Shown: positions 21,024 to 30,906 of the stretch, piece by piece
How the letters are laid out: each line of letters opens with the position of its first letter
How positions within the stretch are numbered: position 1 is the first letter of the stretch
Position numbers and translations under genes: made by a program
Assembly: GCA_024867545.1 (NCBI GenBank)
Contig: JANFNE010000037.1
Span: 434,001 to 498,000 of the forward strand
Direction of reading: 5' to 3'
From: Phytopythium helicoides
Taxonomy: Eukaryota > Oomycota > Peronosporomycetes > Pythiales > Pythiaceae
DNA length: 64,000 nucleotides
The notes under the pieces: model-generated
Seen by the model: only the letters and a program-made list of their open reading frames with translations
Databases searched by the model: none
What the model was told of the DNA's origin: nothing

Positions 21024-22126
21024 TTACCACCACCCTGCTCGTGCACCGGCTGAGCCCGTCGACAGGGGTGGGAGAAGTGACGAACCTGATGAAGACCCTG
21101 GCGCGGATCCTGGGCCAGACTTGCTCTTCATTTGCCTCAAGCCTTCTGCAAACGGCGACTCGGTAGTGTCCATGGTCGAGTTGGCACCACTGGTAGGACG
21201 GTTGGCAAACGCGATCACTCGCTCGATGAACACGTAGAATGCGTGCGTCTCCATCGTGAACGGCTCGGCACTCTACAGTTGTTGAGAGTCGTTCGTCAGA
21301 GCTCTGCGACGACCCAGCAACAATTAGAAAGCTCCCAAACCCACCGACTCAATGCTGTCGATGTTGCGGAACTCGGGCGCGACAGCCGGCCGCTTGGTCT
21401 GCGGTCGCACGGTATCGCGTTTGTTGCCGATCACAAGCTTTGGCAGTCCATGCAGCTGCATAATCACGTCGGTTAGGCGCACAGCTGCACGTTAGTTGAG
21501 ATCAAAAGCAGCAAACACACCGACGGGAAGTCGCTCGGCTGAGGCTGTGCCATGGACGAAGGAACAACGCAGCCCTTTGTGCGCTGCACCTGCACAATCT
21601 CACTGCACCAGCCGTAAGCCACGCTTCTCCTCGTGAGTATGCTTCATGAGCAAAGACTCCACCTGTTCCACGCGCGCAGGTGCTCGTACGACTTGGCGTT
21701 GCCTAAGTCGTGCACAAAGATGATGCCTGTCGACTCGTGTGAGCTCCAGCCCGTCCACATCTCCAACTACCCACTCTGCACCTTGCACGTCGTGGTAGAA
21801 GACGCCGCGGCTGATCTCGTACTTGACATGACCTCCGACGTCGATGAACTCGACGTAAACCTCCTTCTCGACCCCGAACGCCTCCCTGTACCGGTGCAGC
21901 TGCCATCCGTTCCCCGTCACTCCAAGCTGCCAAAAAAGCCCAAATGGCGACGCCCTCGCACCAAAACGTGCGCGTCGCAGCCTGTGGTCCAGCGGTGAGA
22001 GAGCAGCGTCGAGGCCGAGGACGACGCCGAGCCGGCCGACGCGTCCCGGCAGATGGCGCTGAGCAGCGTCGTCTTCCCCACGCCCGAGTCGCCCACCACC
22101 AGCACGCGCACGCTCGGGATCTCCAT
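21024..22126 (-). CDS. Rab-like GTPase, RABL3-type
   Basis: Six exons rejoin in frame to 262 residues with introns 21961-21900, 21781-21727, 21662-21603, 21520-21456 and 21344-21273. The order matches RABL3: P-loop VLVVGDSGVGKTTLL, then HRWTTGCDAHVLLHRYREAF, then YVEFIDVGGHVKYEISRGVF, GIIFVHDLGNAKSYEHLRAW, KLVIGNKRD (guanine specificity), and FTMETHAFYVFIERVIAFAN. As in RABL3, the switch-2 motif is DVGG rather than DTAG. There is no C-terminal prenylation Cys; the tail is Ser/Gly/Pro-rich. RABL3 homologs bind effectors without lipid anchoring and are linked to cilia and Ras trafficking in animals. The ATG at 22126 is chosen; an in-frame ATG at 22201 is possible. Confidence 0.8.
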
Positions 22127-22454
22127 GTCCGGCGGCGCCGACGTGGGTGAAAAACTGAGGACACCGGTGGGCTGCAACGTTTGACATAAGTTTGTAGCCA
22201 TCTCTCATTTCAAAGCGGGTGAGAGTGACGAAGCTCTTGAAATCCGTGGTGACAATGTGGCTGCCGCCTATAGACGCGTTTGCCGGCGTTTAGAGGGCCG
22301 ATCACTTGTGCTATGGGTGTTTGGTGATCGCATGAAGGCGCCCCGCTTGGCAATTGACAAAAGAGAATGCGCAAAACGCGCTCAACAGGAAATATAAACC
22401 AAACAGATTATCAAACGCACCTCCCCAAGTAAGTGCAGATGCTTTGACTTCAAC
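22127..22454. other. Intergenic region
   Basis: Promoter side of the RABL3-like gene and the decayed end of ankyrin pseudogene B. No other feature. Confidence 0.5.
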
Positions 22455-24445
22455 GCGCCATGACAGTGCATCCTTTCGAGTGGTTCTCGTGTAAATACTG
22501 AACCACCTTCAGGTTACCCTTGGCTGCAGCGCGGTTCATCGCTTGAGTTGTGCACTTCGCGCTAGTGTTCTCCGTCAAGTAACGCATCATCTCGAATTAT
22601 CCTTGACATGTTGCTACTTCAAGGGCAGAGAGTGATCCAGATCCACTCTCATGTCTGTTTGCATAAAGCCACGTGACGACTTCCACATGGTTATTCATGA
22701 TAGCGTTGTCCACTGCTGAAGATGCACATCCTTCCGAACGATGCTCGTGCAGCCTTTTGATCACGTCTAGATGTCCATTTGCAGCTGCTTCATCCATTGC
22801 TCTAGTTGTGCATCCCTCTGTCCGATTCTCAAGCAGGTAGATGACCACATCAATATGACTTGTTGTCGCTGCGTAATTCATCGTGATTCTAGAACAAATT
22901 GCGCTCCGATTCTCGAGGAGAGGCAATAGCCCAGAAAGGTGACCGCGAGCGGCAACACTATCGGATAGATTCCCAACAGGGCAGTAGCCTCGAGGGATCG
23001 GGAATCTAAAGTTGCTGTGATCAAAAGCATAATTGTACGGCGCTTCTTGAAAACACTTGAGCAGCCACTCCATCATTTCCAGGTCACCATTTATCACTGC
23101 CACACCCAAAGCGTTTCTCCGCTTCCCCTTGACATCGTTTTGAAATAGCCACTTGGCAACATCAACATGTCCATTCGCAATTGAGTTGAGCAGTGCAGAA
23201 CCCGTAAACCCTTCACGTCGATTTTCGTGCAACCACTTGACGACTTCAAGGTTTCCTTGCATTGCAGCCCAATCCACTGCAGCAGTCGTGCATTTACCAG
23301 AGCAGTTCTCGTGGATCCAATTCACCAACTCCAAGTTGCCTTGCCTTGCAGTGTAGTCGATCGCACTCGCGGTGCAAATACCGTGCTGGTTTTGGTGGAG
23401 TCACTTCAGCAAGTCTGGGAATCGTGTGTTGTTTTCCATTACGTGGGAGGTAGCTGTCAGGCTCAACCAAGTGAAATTCTGCTCATGCAGCCATTTGGCG
23501 TCAGCGAGTCCTTGGGGTCCTTTCAATTTGTCGACACTCACGGATTGAGGGGATGGGAAAATACGTTTTTGAACGCTGGTGTGATCTTCACCTTCCTGAC
23601 CAGATCCTTGTGCCTTGAACAACCGATCTAGATACCCAGCCAGCATTGAACAACATCGAGGCGTCTTGATGCAGCCAAATAGCGCATCAACTTTCTACCA
23701 CCGACACAAAGCCTTCTTCAACAGCCCACCGTACGTATTTGAGTTTTGCTCGCTTGGTCAAGTTATATCTCTTGAGATTTGACCCACCTCATCCGCCCAC
23801 TCTCGATCATTCATCTGCTCCAACCGATGTTCACGAGGCGGTTGATGTGCCAACAGATACTTCACAGTCTCAACATGACTCATGTTACATGAGAGTGTTT
23901 CACAGCTGTCTTCAGCTCTCGTAGACCCACGACCACGAAAGGGTAATCTTCGTATATCCACTTGATCACCTCCAGATGCCCATTCGCTGTTGCATGCTTC
24001 ACCGGCGGTGAAGCATGCAGCCTCCGTCATCACACTTCCGGAAGAATACTCGGTCGTCAGCTACTTCAACACCTCCAAGTTCCCTTGCGTCTCTGCCTTG
24101 TTTACCGCTTGCTTAAACTGCCAGTCTCGGAAGAAGCGGTCGCTGGTCATCGGATTGAGATGCTCTCGAGCGTGCAACCACCTCAGCGACAGGAGAGTCA
24201 ACAAACTGCGAGGAACGCAGGACACGATCCAGTCGGGGCTGGCATCCGCAAAGTCGCTGATGAGCGTCATGAAGCCAGACGAGTTGATGTTCAGGAATTC
24301 TCCCCCAGACAACTTGGACGCCCATGAGCGGCGGGGGTTCTGGCCTTGACGTCGGTGTTGCAGTTTGGTCAAGAGCAATCTGCCCACTGACTCGTCCTCC
24401 ATCCTGCAGCTTTCCAGTGCACTCGAGTCGCCATGCGAGCACCAT
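22455..24445 (-). pseudogene. Ankyrin-repeat protein B, broken
   Basis: Starts with the family N-terminus (MVLAWRLE at 24445), shifts frame to ISDFADASPDWIVSCVPRSL and FFRDWQFKQAVNKAETQGNL, then hits stops and frame changes repeatedly (pieces end near 24061, 23758, 23401 and 22597). The second block is still readable over 23334-22597 (CTTAAVDWAAMQGNLEVVKW, EGCTTRAMDEAAANGHLDVI). It continues past an in-frame TAA into FEMMRYLTENTSAKCTTQAM before dissolving near 22455. Two whole inter-block segments are shortened relative to copies E and G. Several independent lesions make this a real pseudogene rather than a consensus error. Its 5' end lies 103 bp from the divergent CapZ-alpha start. Confidence 0.85.
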
Positions 24446-24547
24446 GCCCGTATGACGAGGGATGACGCCTTCCGATCGGTATTAGCAGGGTTCCCCGATC
24501 CTGACACAACGCAACACTCCATTCTCCCCGAGAAAGGCCGCGGCGCC

Positions 24548-25619
24548 ATGGCGGACGAGCAGTGGGCCGAGGAGGCGAGCGACGCCGAGAAGCTGCAGCT
24601 GGCGCAGCACTTTTTGCTCTCGAGCCCTCCTGGCCAGGTGCACGAAGTGCTGCGCGACGTCGCCAAGCTCGTGCCGCCGCGCGTGCTCACGGACGCCGCG
24701 CTTCGTGGCGCGCTCCACGCGCACAACCTGCAGAGCCAGCTGCCCGTGGACGTGCCGGACGGCGACTACAAGGTGAGCAGCTGGGGGACGAGGGCAAGGG
24801 AGGGAGCCGCTAGGCGCTGACGAGCGGTGGGGCTGCAGATCCTCATCTGCGAGGAGGCCGAGGTGGACGTGGGGCACTACATCGACCCGATCGGCAACCG
24901 CGTGCTGGGCTTCGACCACATCAAGCAGCAGGTGGTCGAGGGCGACGTGGCCGACATCCCCGAGGCGCTCGTGTCCTCCACATTCGAGAAGGACCGCCGC
25001 AAGGTGCAGCAGGCGCTGCAGTCCTACCTCCAGTTCGAGTACATGCACGGGTGCGAAGGGGGGAGCGGAGAGGATTCGTCGCGAGCTTTTCTTCTGACGG
25101 GAGATGCATGTGCAGGGGCACGGCCGGCGTGTACGTCAAGGGCTCCAAGATGATCGTCAACCTGTGCACGGAGCGCGTCAACCTGCGCAACTTTTGGTGT
25201 GGCGACTTTCTCGTGGTGGCTCATCATGAGTAGCGTCTAACTATAAAGATGTCATCGATAGGAGTGGGCGGTGGAAGTCGCGCTGGGAGGTGGATCTGTC
25301 GGCACCCCGCCCGCTGCGCGTTACTGGCACGATCTCGCTGCACGCCCACTACTTTGAGAACGGTAACCTGCAGCTGCAGAGCGAGAAGAAGGTGGACGAG
25401 GAGCTGCCGGACTTTACGACGATCGGTCTCGGTGACGCGTTGCTGGGAGTCATGAAGACTTCGGAAGACGCGCTTCAAGCCGAGCTGGAGGACATGTACA
25501 TCAATATGTCCCAGGAAACGTTTAAGGAAATGCGTCGCGTGATGCCTGTCACTCAGACCAAGATGGAGTGGAGCCTGCATGCGCACCGCACTGCGCGCGA
25601 CCTTGGCGGACGCAAGTGA
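24548..25619 (+). CDS. F-actin-capping protein subunit alpha
   Basis: Four exons with introns 24773-24838, 25051-25115 and 25197-25261 (65-66 bp each) splice to 291 residues. Family features in order: DAEKLQLAQHFLLSSPPGQV, DVAKLVPPRVLTDAALRGAL, VDVGHYIDPIGNRVLGFDHI, VQQALQSYLQFEYMHGGTAG, VNLRNFWSGRWKSRWEVDL, GTISLHAHYFENGNLQLQSE. The NFW(S)GRW(K)SxW block is diagnostic. The protein forms a heterodimer with capping protein beta that binds barbed ends of actin filaments. The C-terminal actin-binding tentacle is present but divergent (EWSLHAHRTARDLGGRK). A CTCCATTCTCC element at 24517-24527 may be the transcription start. Confidence 0.92.
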
Positions 25620-25722
25620 TCTGCCTGATCGTATCCGTGGTTTTGAAAGTGCCTCGGATCCTTTTGGACGCATGAAACAAAACGTAAATGAACACAACCG
25701 ACATGTTGGGACTCGTTGTTTG

Positions 25723-27692
25723 TTAGGCATCCAGTTCGAGCGTCTCGAGCAAATCTGCCTCTCCCGTTTGGAAGTTGGCAAGTTGCCACGATAGCTTCCA
25801 TACATGCACTACTCCCCGAGCATCGCCTGCCGCGAGGAAGTTTCGCTGTCGGGGGTTAAAATCCAAGGTGAACATGGGTGCAGCACCGCCAGGTTTACCT
25901 GCCTTGGACGCAGTGCTGCTCGGTGATCCCGCTGCGTTCGTGCCGTTAGCACTAGTCCCTGCTCCGGATGGCGCATCACGACCAGACAAAACAGCAACGG
26001 GGCCGAGACGATCAGCCTTGAGGTCAAACACGTAGACGTTCCCGTCCTCACAGGCGATGGCAAACACTGCTGGGCGAGTACGAGACCATTCAGCCGCATA
26101 CAGGTAGGAAGCGGATGGTGCGACCTCGAGTGCAAGGAGCGCTTGTTTGTGCAGATAGCTGTACACGCGAGCGGTGCCATCCGACGAACATGAGAGGAAA
26201 AGACTCTTGCGGAACGGCGAGAAGCGGACGTCATACACGGGTCCGTTGTGCGAATCAAAGACAAAGTCCATCGCACTCGGGTACAGCGAAGCCGGATCAA
26301 CCTTGGACTCATACACCATCGCGAGCGTGATCTCCTTGCTGCGCTTGTCGCTCGCATGACTCTCAACTTGCCGTCGTACGGCTGGGATACGGGCTGGCGG
26401 GAGTTTTCCTACGAGTCGAGCAGCAGTAGCGGTCCATTTCTTGTCGCCCTTGAAATCGGCAGACCGAGCTTGGCCCTTGGCGAAGCATCGAGCAAGCAGC
26501 CCACCATCTGAACCGACCACGAATGATCGACTGGTCTTGTCGTTGGAGCAGAACGCAAGGGCTTTCCCACCGATCGCCTGCATCCGAACCGCCTTGTCGT
26601 CCCCAGCGCTAACGCTGCTGGCAGTCGGTACATGCATGACGTAGCCCTCAACAGGGAAAGCGAGCTTGTCCTTGAGACGCCAAAAGAGAATCTTGCCGTC
26701 GCCGCTGACGCTTGCAACCTACAAAGGGAGCATGAAAACAGATGAGTGATACTCGTTGATTCGTAGAGCACAGGAAACACACAAAACTTACGTTGTACTC
26801 GTTGGCTTGAGAATCAAAAACCCACGCCACTTTCGTCACTGGCTCACGATGAAAGTAATCGCCGATACCTGACGACAAGAACTTGTACTCCTCCGGCTCA
26901 GTATCCCAAACGAAGACTTCGCCATTGAATGAGCCTGCAGCTATGATTGCAGGATTCTTGGGGTGACAGGCAACGCACATTAGCCCGCTCTGTATGCGAC
27001 GAAAATTTGTCAGTGAGAACCTGTTGGATCGTGAAAGTAAGTAAAATGCAATATACCGATGCTTCGAGCACGAGATGGGGCTTGTCTGGGTTGAAGTCTG
27101 CCTGGAAGACTCGCCAGAGGCACAAAGCTGAGCGGTAGTTGCACCACCCGGAGTGATCGAAGCGTCCGTAGGCTACAGCTACCATAGCACCAGTTGCATT
27201 CCACGACACACCTGTGCATGACAACGCCAGCGTCGACGAAGCTGCCATAACTTTTTTCCCCTTTACGTCTACTTGTTGTTGTTGTTGCTGCTGTTGAAAA
27301 TAGCTGTCATAGTCGAAGCGCAGCGTCATGAGCTTGCTAATGTCTTTCTCCTCAGACTCGGCCAGGAACTTGTCCAGACCTGCGAAGAAGCCGCTCATCT
27401 TTCCTGTGGCTGCAACTTCTCGCAGCATCAAAGGACCGACGTTTGCCAGCATCTCAAGCGCACGAGCCCGCTCCTGCTCACTTTCGGCATTATTGGCATC
27501 TTTTGAAGACGACTTGGACGGTGCCGTTGCTGCTTTGGATTCAGTTTGAGTCGAAGCGTCGACAGCCCCACCGTCCGTCTGTACATCGCACTCGCGGGTT
27601 TCGATGGGATCTGTCAACGTCGAAGCTGTCGAGAGCTGCTTGGTGCTCTTGCTCTTGAACCGCACAGGACCGAGGCTCACATCTCGGAACAT
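25723..27692 (-). CDS. WD-repeat dynein intermediate chain, WDR34/DYNC2I2-like
   Basis: Three exons (introns 27056-26990 and 26791-26719) splice to 609 residues. An N-terminal region with DVQTDGG...DASTQTE, a helical part (ALEMLANVGPLMLREVAATG) and a Gln run (about residues 130-140) precede WD40 repeats: GVSWNATGAMVAVAYGRFDH, VACHPKNPAIIAAGSFNGEV with FVWDTEPEEY, ASVSGDGKILFWRL, VYDVRFSPFRKSLFLSCSSD, FTLDFNPRQRNFLAAGDARG with VVHVWKL. The architecture and QTD/QTE motifs fit the dynein-2 (retrograde IFT) intermediate chain WDR34 better than axonemal chains. This suits a flagellated zoospore. Convergent with CapZ-alpha, only 103 bp between stop codons. Confidence 0.75.
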
Positions 27693-27881
27693 GTCGACTG
27701 CGCGTGCTGGAGAATGTGAACTAGTGAAAGATCCACACGCCTCTTCAACGAGCTCGCCTGGAGCTGAAAGCGGAGAGTCGCATGTGACGCATGAGACTTG
27801 AGGTTTCTACACTGCCATTCAACTTTATCCACTCAATAGTATTACCACGCAGTCTCTCATCTGCAGGTGTAGTTGGTCCCT

Positions 27882-29492
27882 CTAAAACTCGACTGACTCG
27901 CGAGAGTCCAGCTTGCGACCGCTGTTCTCGCGAGCCCATCGACTGGGCTCTGGTGCCGGTCGCAGTGGTTGGAGGTGGTCCTCGGCGTCCTCGAATTGTC
28001 CGTGCGAGTAGTCGCTGGCCATGGATCGCTGGGATGGCCCTGTCGGAGCGATCGTCGACTGGGACGCGAACACATCGCCATCGAACGACTCGTCCACAAG
28101 ATGCTCGCGTCGCCGGGCCGAGCTGTTGTTGCTTGTGGCCGCCGAGTTCGTTGGTGACAACACCGAGCCCACCAACACGCCCGAGCGACGACTGTCAACC
28201 GATGGAGCAACCGATGGAGCTCGCTTGCTCTGCGCTGCTGAGCTCGCAGAGTAGGACGCGAACGCCGAGTCGGACAGTACGGTGCTCGACGGAGACGGCC
28301 GTCCGCCGATCGGAGCATCGCTCACTCGAGAGTGGGCCATCTCGACGTCGTCCTCGCGCAGCGCGTTGATGCGGTCAGCCAGCGTGCCGTACTTGTTGGC
28401 ACCAGCTCGTGGATTGGCAGGAGTCGGGTTGGGCCGCTCGATGTAGCTGTCGCTGTACTCCAACGGAGGTGCGCTCTGGTACTTGGTCTGGACCACGACG
28501 GGCGGTGGTAGCTGCGCAGCGTTTGTTGAGGCTGAGCTGGCAGTCTTGCTCAACGTCGGCGCGGCCGAGCGTCCAGCCTTCTTCTTGTTGCCCCCAGTGG
28601 GGGACGTGACGGACACGAAGGGGGCCGAGTTGAGGTTGCCCTGCGTGCCGTAGGGGTCGTAGCGGATGCTGTCGATCGAGTTCTCGCTGTTCTCGTCTGC
28701 AAACTGGTTGTGGTAGCTACCAGTAGTCGGGCTTGCTGCGTTCTGCTGTTGCTGCTGTTGCAGCTTCTCGTGCTCAGCGAGAGCGTTGTACCAGCGCGTA
28801 GGCGGGTGGTAGCGGCGCTTGGCGGGCTTGGGCGGTTCCTCCTCCTGCGACGGCTCCTGAAACTGCACCGAGTGCTGCTGCTGTTGAGGGAGCGGTGGGT
28901 ACGGCTTCTGGAACTGGTCCTGGTGCTGTGCTGGCGCTCGGAAGGGCGGCATGGCCGCCGCCGCCGCGTACTGCTGCTGCTGCTGCTGCTGCTGTGGTGG
29001 TGGGTACTGTCCATAGTGCTGCTGCTGAGGCGGCTGCGGGTGGGCGTAGGGCGCCGCCTGCTGCGCGTATGGCGGTTGCTGCTGGGCGTAGGGAGGCGGC
29101 TGCTGCTGCTGCACAAACTGCTGCGGCTGCATGTAGCCGTTAGCCGCGACCTGCGGCCCCGCGTTCTTCCTAGGCTGCGCGGCCATGGGCGCCGCGCTCA
29201 CAGCCTTGGGGTACCCGAATCCGTCGCCCTGCGGCTGCAAGTGCTGCACCTGCTGCATCTGCTGCTGCTGCTGCTGGAGCTGCTGCGCCTGCCGCCGCGC
29301 GTCCGCCTCGAGCCGCTGGCGACGCTGCACCGTGGCCAGCGCCTCCTCGTGGCCCTTGCGCTTGGCTCGCTGCACGCACACGCAGCAGCAGACGAGCAGC
29401 AGCAGGATGAGCAGCCCGACGCCGCCAATGATGGCCCACCATACCCAGTCGTCCCAGCCCAGCGCGCCCTTGAACACGTCCTGCCCCGCCAT
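27882..29492 (-). CDS. Single-pass membrane protein with long Q/P-rich tail
   Basis: 536 residues, one exon. A short N-terminus is followed by one strong membrane segment (about residues 17-42: WWAIIGGVGLLILLLLVCCC), then a basic stop-transfer region (CVQRAKRKGHEE). The rest is low complexity: Gln runs, PPPYAQQQPPYAQQ, then Ser/Pro-rich sequence with acidic patches. Topology is predicted N-out/C-in by the positive-inside rule. A cluster of cysteines at the membrane boundary (CCCVCV) could be palmitoylated. PY-like motifs (PPPYA) could recruit WW-domain proteins. No enzyme domain recognised. Confidence 0.75.
   Translation of the reverse strand: MAGQDVFKGALGWDDWVWWAIIGGVGLLILLLLVCCCVCVQRAKRKGHEEALATVQRRQRLEADARRQAQQLQQQQQQMQQVQHLQPQGDGFGYPKAVSAAPMAAQPRKNAGPQVAANGYMQPQQFVQQQQPPPYAQQQPPYAQQAAPYAHPQPPQQQHYGQYPPPQQQQQQQQYAAAAAMPPFRAPAQHQDQFQKPYPPLPQQQQHSVQFQEPSQEEEPPKPAKRRYHPPTRWYNALAEHEKLQQQQQQNAASPTTGSYHNQFADENSENSIDSIRYDPYGTQGNLNSAPFVSVTSPTGGNKKKAGRSAAPTLSKTASSASTNAAQLPPPVVVQTKYQSAPPLEYSDSYIERPNPTPANPRAGANKYGTLADRINALREDDVEMAHSRVSDAPIGGRPSPSSTVLSDSAFASYSASSAAQSKRAPSVAPSVDSRRSGVLVGSVLSPTNSAATSNNSSARRREHLVDESFDGDVFASQSTIAPTGPSQRSMASDYSHGQFEDAEDHLQPLRPAPEPSRWARENSGRKLDSRESVEF
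28740..29300. repeat. CAG/CTG trinucleotide runs (polyglutamine)
   Basis: Several interrupted CTG runs on the plus strand (28740-28760, 28880-28890, 28970-28993, 29020-29030, 29100-29110, 29250-29280) encode glutamine tracts of the membrane protein above. Confidence 0.85.
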
Positions 29493-30696
29493 CTCGGAGG
29501 CGGGCGAATAATCGGCGAATGCCTGCGAGGCAGAGGACCGCGCGTAGAAGTCAGTCGCCGCGGCGAATCATTCGCGTAAACCGGCGCTTGGAGGTGCGTA
29601 AATCGGAGGAAGCGCGCATGCAAAGTGTTCAAGGAGGATGGGGAGGGTGGGGATCAGTTGGAGTTTGTATAGATAGTGGGACGGAGACGGGCGCGAGAAG
29701 AGCGTAACATGTAGATGCGCAAGCGTAAAAGGTAGATATGCAGAGCGTAAAAGACTGGGGCTGGAGCCGGAGCGCCACGCGCAAGTGCTCCAGATGGCTC
29801 AAGACGCGCCGCGATGGAAAGTATCTGCAGCGATTGACAAGTTTACGACGGAACTCCGCGGAGATGCAGCGGGATGGACACAGGACGCCGTCAACTCGAT
29901 TGGTCCTCGGTTGTGCTGGATGAGTGTCATCCACGTTGGCTACTAAGTCAAAACGACCCCAGCCAGAAAAAAGGGGCGACGCCAACATGGCTACGAGGCT
30001 TTCCAGCGCTCATCTGTGATGGAGGTGATGATGGCCACACGAACGCTTTTTTCGCTGTATTTCGAGGCACAAGCACCAGCCACGCACTACGATTTTGTAA
30101 GATGCCATTCTGCACTCATATCGCTGGACGCTGGGTGTCTGGCAGCATTTAGCAGCTTTTGGCAGCTCGACGCCAGCTGTATGAGACGCAACAAATCCGG
30201 AGGACCTCATGAAGCGGTCGTTGCTGGACGTTTTACAGTGACCTTAGTGCGTGCAGCCTGAATGATCTATCGTTGCTTGGCATTCTAAGTTAATGCCATG
30301 GTAATGAAGCTGGAAAGTGTAGAGGTTTGTGATGACTCTTGACTTGTTGATCGCAAGCGCTTGCTCACATCGCTTAATATTAGTGGCTGCCACAGCTCCT
30401 CTGGCCAAGCTAACTATTTCGACGCTCATTCGATGTCAGTCAAAGGTACCGAGTTGGCGTGAGAACCTTTAGCACATAAGGAGATGAATGCTTTCATAAC
30501 CTTGGCTAAAGCTACGGCTACAGCAACACATGCCAACAAATCAAAATGAAAGAATGCATCCCGAAACAAAATACAAACGATGATCAAACAAGTACTGTTC
30601 AAGCACAAGTGCAACCAATCATCCAGCTAGTGCAGGCTGACCCCTCACCGGCATACCGCCACAATTCAACCAGCAGTCAACGAGGAGGTTCATTCT
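29493..30696. other. Long intergenic region
   Basis: No coding sense found. The part from about 30320 onward is duplicated at 63415 (see the repeat entry). An AT-rich stretch lies at 30480-30600. Confidence 0.5.
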
Positions 30697-30906
30697 TCAA
30701 AATCTCAGGATCATGTGGTTGAGTACGTGAGAGTAGTGGAACACTAGCCAGTGAAGTATCTCGAGCCACCCAGATTCAGTAGCTGCCTCGAATGCACGAC
30801 CCGTGCACCCTTCGCTGCGATTCGCGTGCAGATAAAGCATCACTTCGAAGTGTCCATTTCCGGCTGCCGAATCCATGGCTTCAGTAGTGCAGCCTGCGGA
30901 GCTGTG
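30320..30906. repeat. Segmental duplicate, copy at 31 kb
   Basis: Matches 63415-64000 in the same orientation, from intergenic sequence (GTGATGACTCTTGAC, CTCCTCTGGCCAAG, ACAAACGATGATCAA-like blocks) into the 3' end of an ankyrin gene. Similarity is moderate in the spacer and very high (only a few differences) over the last 200 bases. Confidence 0.85.

Noticed and set aside
28710..29579. Leu-rich 289-codon frame antisense to the Q-rich membrane protein
   Set aside because: Product of CAG/CTG repeats read backwards.
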